From: an uncultured Eubacteriales bacterium
GTDB taxonomy: Bacteria; Bacillota; Clostridia; Oscillospirales; CAG-272
DNA: 64,000 nucleotides
Assembly: GCA_934474225.1 (NCBI GenBank)
Contig: CAKSLU010000004.1
Location: 26,426 to 90,425, forward strand
Direction: 5' to 3'
In this document: positions 57,463-64,000 of the stretch, piece after piece
Position numbering within the stretch: the stretch's first letter is position 1
Layout of the letters: each line of letters starts with the position of its first letter
Position numbers and translations under genes: made by a program
Notes under the pieces: model-generated
Databases searched by the model: none
Seen by the model: only the letters and a program-made list of their open reading frames with translations
Told to the model about the DNA's origin: nothing

Positions 57463-60400
57463 TTATTTCGCTTCCGTTTTCTTGACCGCCAGCGTGACGG
57501 TCTCGCCGTTGATGTCCCATTCCTTGGCGTAGCCCTCGACCACGCCGAAGATGACGAGGTCGCAGAGCACGGCGGCTTTGATCTCGGCAGCGTGGCTGTC
57601 CATAATGGCGCGCAGCTTTTCGCTGCCGTCCTCATAGAGCGTGATGTGGTCGGTCACATCAAAGCCCGCCTCCTTGCGCATGGTCTGCACCTTGGAGATG
57701 ATCTCACGGACGAAGCCCTCTTCAATCAGCGCGTCGCTGAGCTCGGTATCGAGCGCGACGGTCACGCCGCCCTCGGTGAGCGAGACATATCTGCCGCCCT
57801 GCACCGTCTCAATCAGCAGATCCTCCGGCGCAAGCTCGACCGTGCCGCCCGCCGTCTCGAGCGTGACCTTGCCTGCGGCGTCCAGCTCGCGCTTGAGCGC
57901 GGTGCCGTCTGCGGCGGCGAGCAATGCGCGAATCTCGCCGAGCTGCTTGCCGTACTTCGGACCGACGGTCTTGAGGTTGGGCTTAATATTATAGGAAAGG
58001 AATGCACCGGCATCGGTGGTGAACTCGACGTCCTTCACATTCAGCTCGTCGGCGATGATGGCGGTGAAAGTCGCGTCCAGCGCCTTGGGTGCGCCGATGA
58101 ACATCTTACCGATGGGCTGACGGTTCTTGATGTTGGCGGCATTGCGCGCGGCTCTGCCGAGGATGACGATGTTCAGCACCTCTTCCATCGCATATTCCAG
58201 CGTCTCGTCGATGAGCGACTCGTCGGCGACGGGATAGTCGCAGAGGTGGATGCTCTCGGGCGCGGTGGGGTCGAGCGAGCGGACGAGGTTCTGATAAATC
58301 TCCTCCGTCATGAACGGAATCATCGGTGCGGCGAGCTTCGAGAGCGTGACCAGCGCCGTGTAGAGCGTCATGTAGGCGTTTTCCTTATCGGTGGTCATTT
58401 CGCTGCCCCAATAGCGGTCGCGGCAGCGGCGGACATACCAGTTGGACAGCTCGTCCGTGAAGTCGGAGAGCGCCTTTGCCGCCTCGGGAATCTTATAGGC
58501 GGCGAGGTTTGCGTCAGTCGCCTTGATGGTGGAATTCAGCTTGGAAAGCAGCCACTTGTCCATGACCGACAGGTTCTCGCGGTCGAGCGTGTGCTTGGTC
58601 GGGTCGAACTTGTCAATCTCGGCGTAGAGCACATAGAACGCATAGGTGTTCCAGAGCGTGCCGAGGAACTTGCGCTGCCCCTCGACGACCGCCTTGTCGT
58701 GGAAGCGGTTCGGCAGCCAGGGCGCGGAGTTGGTGTAGAAGTACCAGCGGATGGCGTCCGCACCGTATTTTTCAAGCGCGTCGAACGGGTCAACGGCGTT
58801 GCCCTTGGACTTGGACATCTTCTGTCCGTTTTCATCCTGGACATGGCCGAGGACAATGACGTTCTTGTAGGGTGCCTTGTTGAAAATCAGCGTCGAAATT
58901 GCCAGCAGCGAATAGAACCAGCCGCGGGTCTGGTCAACCGCCTCGGAGATGAAGTCCGCCGGGAACTGCGCCTCAAACAAATCCTTGTTTTCAAAGGGAT
59001 AGTGATGCTGTGCAAAGGGCATGGAGCCGCTGTCATACCAGCAGTCAATGACCTCGGGCACGCGGTGCATTTCGCCGCCGCAGTCCGGGCACTTGATGGT
59101 CACCGCGTCGATGAAGGGGCGGTGCAGCTCGATGTCGTCCGGGCAATTGGAACTCATCTCTTTCAGCTCGGCAATCGAGCCGATGGCGTGCCGCTTGCCG
59201 CAGGCGCACTCCCAGATCGGGAGCGGCGTGCCCCAGTAGCGGTTGCGCGAAAGGCCCCAGTCCTGCACGTTTTCCAGCCAGTCGCCGAAACGACCCTTGC
59301 CGATGCTCTCGGGAATCCAGTTGATGGTGTTGTTGTTGCGGATCAGGTCGTCCTTGACGGCGGTCATCTTGATGAACCAGGAATCGCGCGCGTAGTAGAT
59401 GAGCGGCGTGCCGCAGCGCCAGCAGTGCGGATAGCTGTGCTCAAACACGGGGGCGGCAAAGAGCAGCCCGCGGCTCTCGAGATCGACCAGCACCGGCTTG
59501 TCCGCATCCTTGCAGAACATGCCCGCCCACTTAGTCTCCTTGGTCATTTCGCCCTTGGCGTCCACAAGCTGGACAAAGGGCAGGTCGTACTTCTTGCCGA
59601 CCTTGGAGTCGTCTTCACCGAACGCGGGCGCGATGTGAACCACGCCGGTACCGTCGGTCAGCGTGACATAGGGGTCGCAGACGACATAGTATGCTTTTTT
59701 GCCCTGCGCGGCGATGATGTCGCCCGCAAAGTCGAAGAGCGGCTCATATGCCTTGCCCTCGAGGTCGGTGCCGCGGAAGTGCTCCAGCACCTCATAATTG
59801 CCTGTGCCGAGCACCGTGTCTGCAAGCGCGGCGGCGAGGTAATAGGTATAGCCGTCGGTGGTCTTGACCTTCACATAGTCGTGGTCGGGGTGGACGCAGA
59901 GCGCGACATTGGAGGGCAGCGTCCAGGGGGTCGTCGTCCATGCGAGGATATAGGCGTCCTCGCCGACCACCTTGAAACGGGCGATCGCCGAGCGTTCTTT
60001 GACGTCCTTGTAGCCCTGCGCGACCTCGTGCGAGGACAGCGGCGTGCCGCAGCGCGGGCAGTAGGGTACGATCTTGAAGCCCTTGTAGAGCAGGCCGCGG
60101 TCGTAGATCTGCTTGAGCGACCACCACTCGGACTCGATGAAGGTGTTTTCATAGGTGACATAGGGGTGCTTCATGTCCGCCCAGAAGCCGACGGTCTGCG
60201 AGAAATCCTCCCACATGCCCTTGTACTTCCAGACGCTCTCTTTGCAGTGCTCGATGAACGGCTCAAGACCGTAGGCCTCAATCTGATCCTTGCCGTCGAT
60301 GCCGAGCATCTTCTCGACCTCAAGCTCGACCGGCAGACCGTGCGTGTCCCAGCCCGCCTTGCGGGGGACATAGTAGCCCTTCATGGTCTTGTAGCGCGGG

Positions 60401-60603
60401 ATCATGTCCTTGATGACGCGGGTGAGGACATGCCCGATATGCGGCTTGCCGTTTGCCGTCGGGGGACCGTCATAGAAGGTGAAGGTCTTGCCGCCCGCGC
60501 GGTGCTCGCTGCTCTTTTCAAAAATGTGATTCTCCTCCCAGAAGCGCCGCACATCCTTCTCGCGGCTGACAAAGGAGAGGTCGGTGGATACTTTCTGATA
60601 CAT
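57463..60603 (-). CDS. ileS: isoleucyl-tRNA synthetase
   Basis: Charges tRNA-Ile and edits mischarged valine. Start ATG 60603 (MYQKVSTDLSFVSREKDVRRFWEENHIFEKS), shortly after GAGG; the longer open frame upstream runs into the T-box leader and is rejected. The 1046-residue protein has the class I HIGH motif in PPTANGKPHIGHVLT, the CP1 editing domain (AWTTTPWTLPSNVALCVHPDHDYV), CPRCGTPLSSHE, the KMSKS loop in GQKMSKSKGNAVDPFDAL and the C-terminal anticodon-binding region. Length and the DUF5915-like C-terminus fit the long clostridial or archaeal-like form. Expression is controlled by the T-box upstream. Confidence 0.95.
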   Translation of the reverse strand: MYQKVSTDLSFVSREKDVRRFWEENHIFEKSSEHRAGGKTFTFYDGPPTANGKPHIGHVLTRVIKDMIPRYKTMKGYYVPRKAGWDTHGLPVELEVEKMLGIDGKDQIEAYGLEPFIEHCKESVWKYKGMWEDFSQTVGFWADMKHPYVTYENTFIESEWWSLKQIYDRGLLYKGFKIVPYCPRCGTPLSSHEVAQGYKDVKERSAIARFKVVGEDAYILAWTTTPWTLPSNVALCVHPDHDYVKVKTTDGYTYYLAAALADTVLGTGNYEVLEHFRGTDLEGKAYEPLFDFAGDIIAAQGKKAYYVVCDPYVTLTDGTGVVHIAPAFGEDDSKVGKKYDLPFVQLVDAKGEMTKETKWAGMFCKDADKPVLVDLESRGLLFAAPVFEHSYPHCWRCGTPLIYYARDSWFIKMTAVKDDLIRNNNTINWIPESIGKGRFGDWLENVQDWGLSRNRYWGTPLPIWECACGKRHAIGSIAELKEMSSNCPDDIELHRPFIDAVTIKCPDCGGEMHRVPEVIDCWYDSGSMPFAQHHYPFENKDLFEAQFPADFISEAVDQTRGWFYSLLAISTLIFNKAPYKNVIVLGHVQDENGQKMSKSKGNAVDPFDALEKYGADAIRWYFYTNSAPWLPNRFHDKAVVEGQRKFLGTLWNTYAFYVLYAEIDKFDPTKHTLDRENLSVMDKWLLSKLNSTIKATDANLAAYKIPEAAKALSDFTDELSNWYVRRCRDRYWGSEMTTDKENAYMTLYTALVTLSKLAAPMIPFMTEEIYQNLVRSLDPTAPESIHLCDYPVADESLIDETLEYAMEEVLNIVILGRAARNAANIKNRQPIGKMFIGAPKALDATFTAIIADELNVKDVEFTTDAGAFLSYNIKPNLKTVGPKYGKQLGEIRALLAAADGTALKRELDAAGKVTLETAGGTVELAPEDLLIETVQGGRYVSLTEGGVTVALDTELSDALIEEGFVREIISKVQTMRKEAGFDVTDHITLYEDGSEKLRAIMDSHAAEIKAAVLCDLVIFGVVEGYAKEWDINGETVTLAVKKTEAK

Positions 60604-60868
60604 CTCTGAACCTCTTTTCCGATTTTCCGATTTGCGCAAAAAAGAAGGTTCCCCGTCAAAAGGACGGAGAACCGTTAAACCACCTTTTGCGCATACTGAC
60701 ATATGCCTTCCCGATAACGGAGGAAATCCGTCGCCCGCTACTCGTTTCACAGGCGCGCTCCGAAGTGATTTTCACGCGGTTGCTACTCGCATCGGGCTTC
60801 CACCGTCCCCGACTCGCTTGACCTTTCGCAAAGGGCTACTCTCTTCATCATGGCTTTTTACTGTACTG
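60604..60868 (-). promoter_or_regulatory. T-box riboswitch leader of ileS
   Basis: A transcribed leader of about 265 bases. It has GAAGAGAGTAGC near its 5' end, a specifier-loop candidate GAAAATCAC with ATC at 60769-60767 (an Ile codon), a T-box-like AAAAGGTGGTTTAACGG (60688-60672), and a terminator GGTTCTCCGTC / GACGGGGAACC followed by TTCTTTTTT (60673-60638). Uncharged tRNA-Ile should pair with the T-box and prevent termination. Confidence 0.85.
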
Positions 60869-60873
60869 TACCG

Positions 60874-60902
60874 ATTTTAACACGCTTTTGCCGCGTTGTC
60901 AA
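60874..60902 (-). promoter_or_regulatory. sigma-A promoter of the ileS T-box transcript
   Basis: Minus strand TTGACA (60902-60897), 17-base spacer, TAAAAT (60879-60874). Confidence 0.75.
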
Positions 60903-60977
60903 CAGGTATTTTTCCGTGTTTTTTCCGGCGTGCTTTGGCGTCGGACGCGCGGGCGGCGCTTTTTTTCGCCTTTTTCG

Positions 60978-61006
60978 TTGACATCCTCTTTATACAGTGC
61001 TATAAT
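60978..61006 (+). promoter_or_regulatory. sigma-A promoter of alaS
   Basis: TTGACA (60978-60983), 17-base spacer, TATAAT (61001-61006), a perfect consensus match; leader of about 55 bases without a T-box. Confidence 0.8.
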
Positions 61007-61067
61007 ATTTTGGATTCTTATTTTGCAATCTTTAATTTTAGATAGATGAAAAGGACTGGAAAACGCC

Positions 61068-63695
<2,628 letters not shown>

Positions 63696-63733
63696 AATAA
63701 AATAGGTAGGAAATGTGATGCGGCGCGGTGTTC

Positions 63734-63846
63734 GGCTCCCCTGTGCAAGGGGAGCTGTCACCGATAGGTGACTGAGGGGTTGTTTCTTGACTTTGCAACA
63801 ATCCCTCCGTCGGCTCCGCCGACACCTCCCTTTACACAAGGGAGGC
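63734..63846. repeat. family B dispersed hairpin element
   Basis: Starts GGCTCCCCTGTGCAAGGGGA, core TAGGTGACTGAGGGGTTGTT and CAACAATCCCTCCGTCGGC, ends CTTTACACAAGGGAGGC; same orientation as the copy at 38232. It occupies most of the gap after alaS. Confidence 0.8.
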
Positions 63847-63908
63847 TTAGATAGAGTGGTGAGAGCAAACCTTGCATTCCATCCCGCCAAATAAATTTCA
63901 AAAAACAC

Positions 63909-63937
63909 TTGACAAGCTATATTCGATTTCGTATAAT
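63909..63937 (+). promoter_or_regulatory. consensus promoter for a gene starting beyond the right edge
   Basis: TTGACA (63909-63914), 17-base spacer, TATAAT (63932-63937). An AAGGAGG ribosome site at 63990-63996 lies at the very end of the window, so a start codon is expected within a few bases outside. Confidence 0.75.
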
Positions 63938-64000
63938 ATAGATTGTCTTATTGTGAATACACGCGAAGTTTCCGCTTCCGAAATACTGCAAGGAGGTGCA

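Overview
The window is a GC-rich chromosomal segment of a low-GC-phylum relative (Bacillota). Evidence for a Gram-positive, probably spore-forming anaerobic clostridial organism: spoVS, an AbrB/SpoVT-type regulator, a T-box leader on ileS, S-layer-homology (SLH) domains, dockerin modules, sigma-A promoters of the TTGACA-17-TATAAT type and AGGAGG ribosome sites. Placement near the Oscillospirales is my inference from gene style and from two families of dispersed hairpin repeats, not a proven assignment.

Layout. 1-6850: a type I-C CRISPR-Cas operon on the minus strand (cas3, cas5c, cas8c, cas7c, cas4, cas1), cut by the left edge inside cas1; cas2 and the array would lie outside. 7105-14849: two GH3 glycosidases (one cytoplasmic, one secreted, circularly permuted and dockerin-bearing) around an AraC regulator. 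14901-28011: metabolic and housekeeping genes: fucO, a tcdA/cysteine desulfurase/ttcA-like sulfur operon, an lctP-lactate dehydrogenase operon with a structured leader, a DUF296 protein, a three-gene Gfo/Idh/MocA plus sugar-epimerase operon with a divergent AraC regulator, and mnmA. 28233-49980: the centrepiece, five GH31 glycosidases (one cytoplasmic; four secreted, each with an inserted PA14-like domain and a C-terminal dockerin), a secreted dockerin protein with Cys-rich modules, an FAD-dependent oxidoreductase and two AraC regulators. 50194-57270: small genes (SLOG-like, Nudix, cytidylate-kinase-like, small membrane protein, DUF6514-like, ribbon-helix-helix), an SLH-anchored beta-solenoid protein, AbrB and SpoVS. 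57463-63695: ileS with T-box, and alaS. A promoter and ribosome site for the next gene stand at the right edge.

How it works together. The secreted dockerin GH31 and GH3 enzymes look like extracellular glycan-cleaving enzymes meant to dock onto cohesin-bearing scaffolds (none is in this window), with the cytoplasmic GH31 and GH3 finishing imported oligosaccharides. The strongest new observation is regulatory: all five GH31 genes carry a related 20-bp element (consensus CCAAATnTTT/TTGAGnAAAA) that begins exactly 35 bp upstream of the -35 hexamer of a TTGmAn-N16/17-(C/T)ATAAT promoter, a position typical of class I activators. A second copy lies next to the promoter of the AraC gene at 34545, which is therefore the best candidate regulator.
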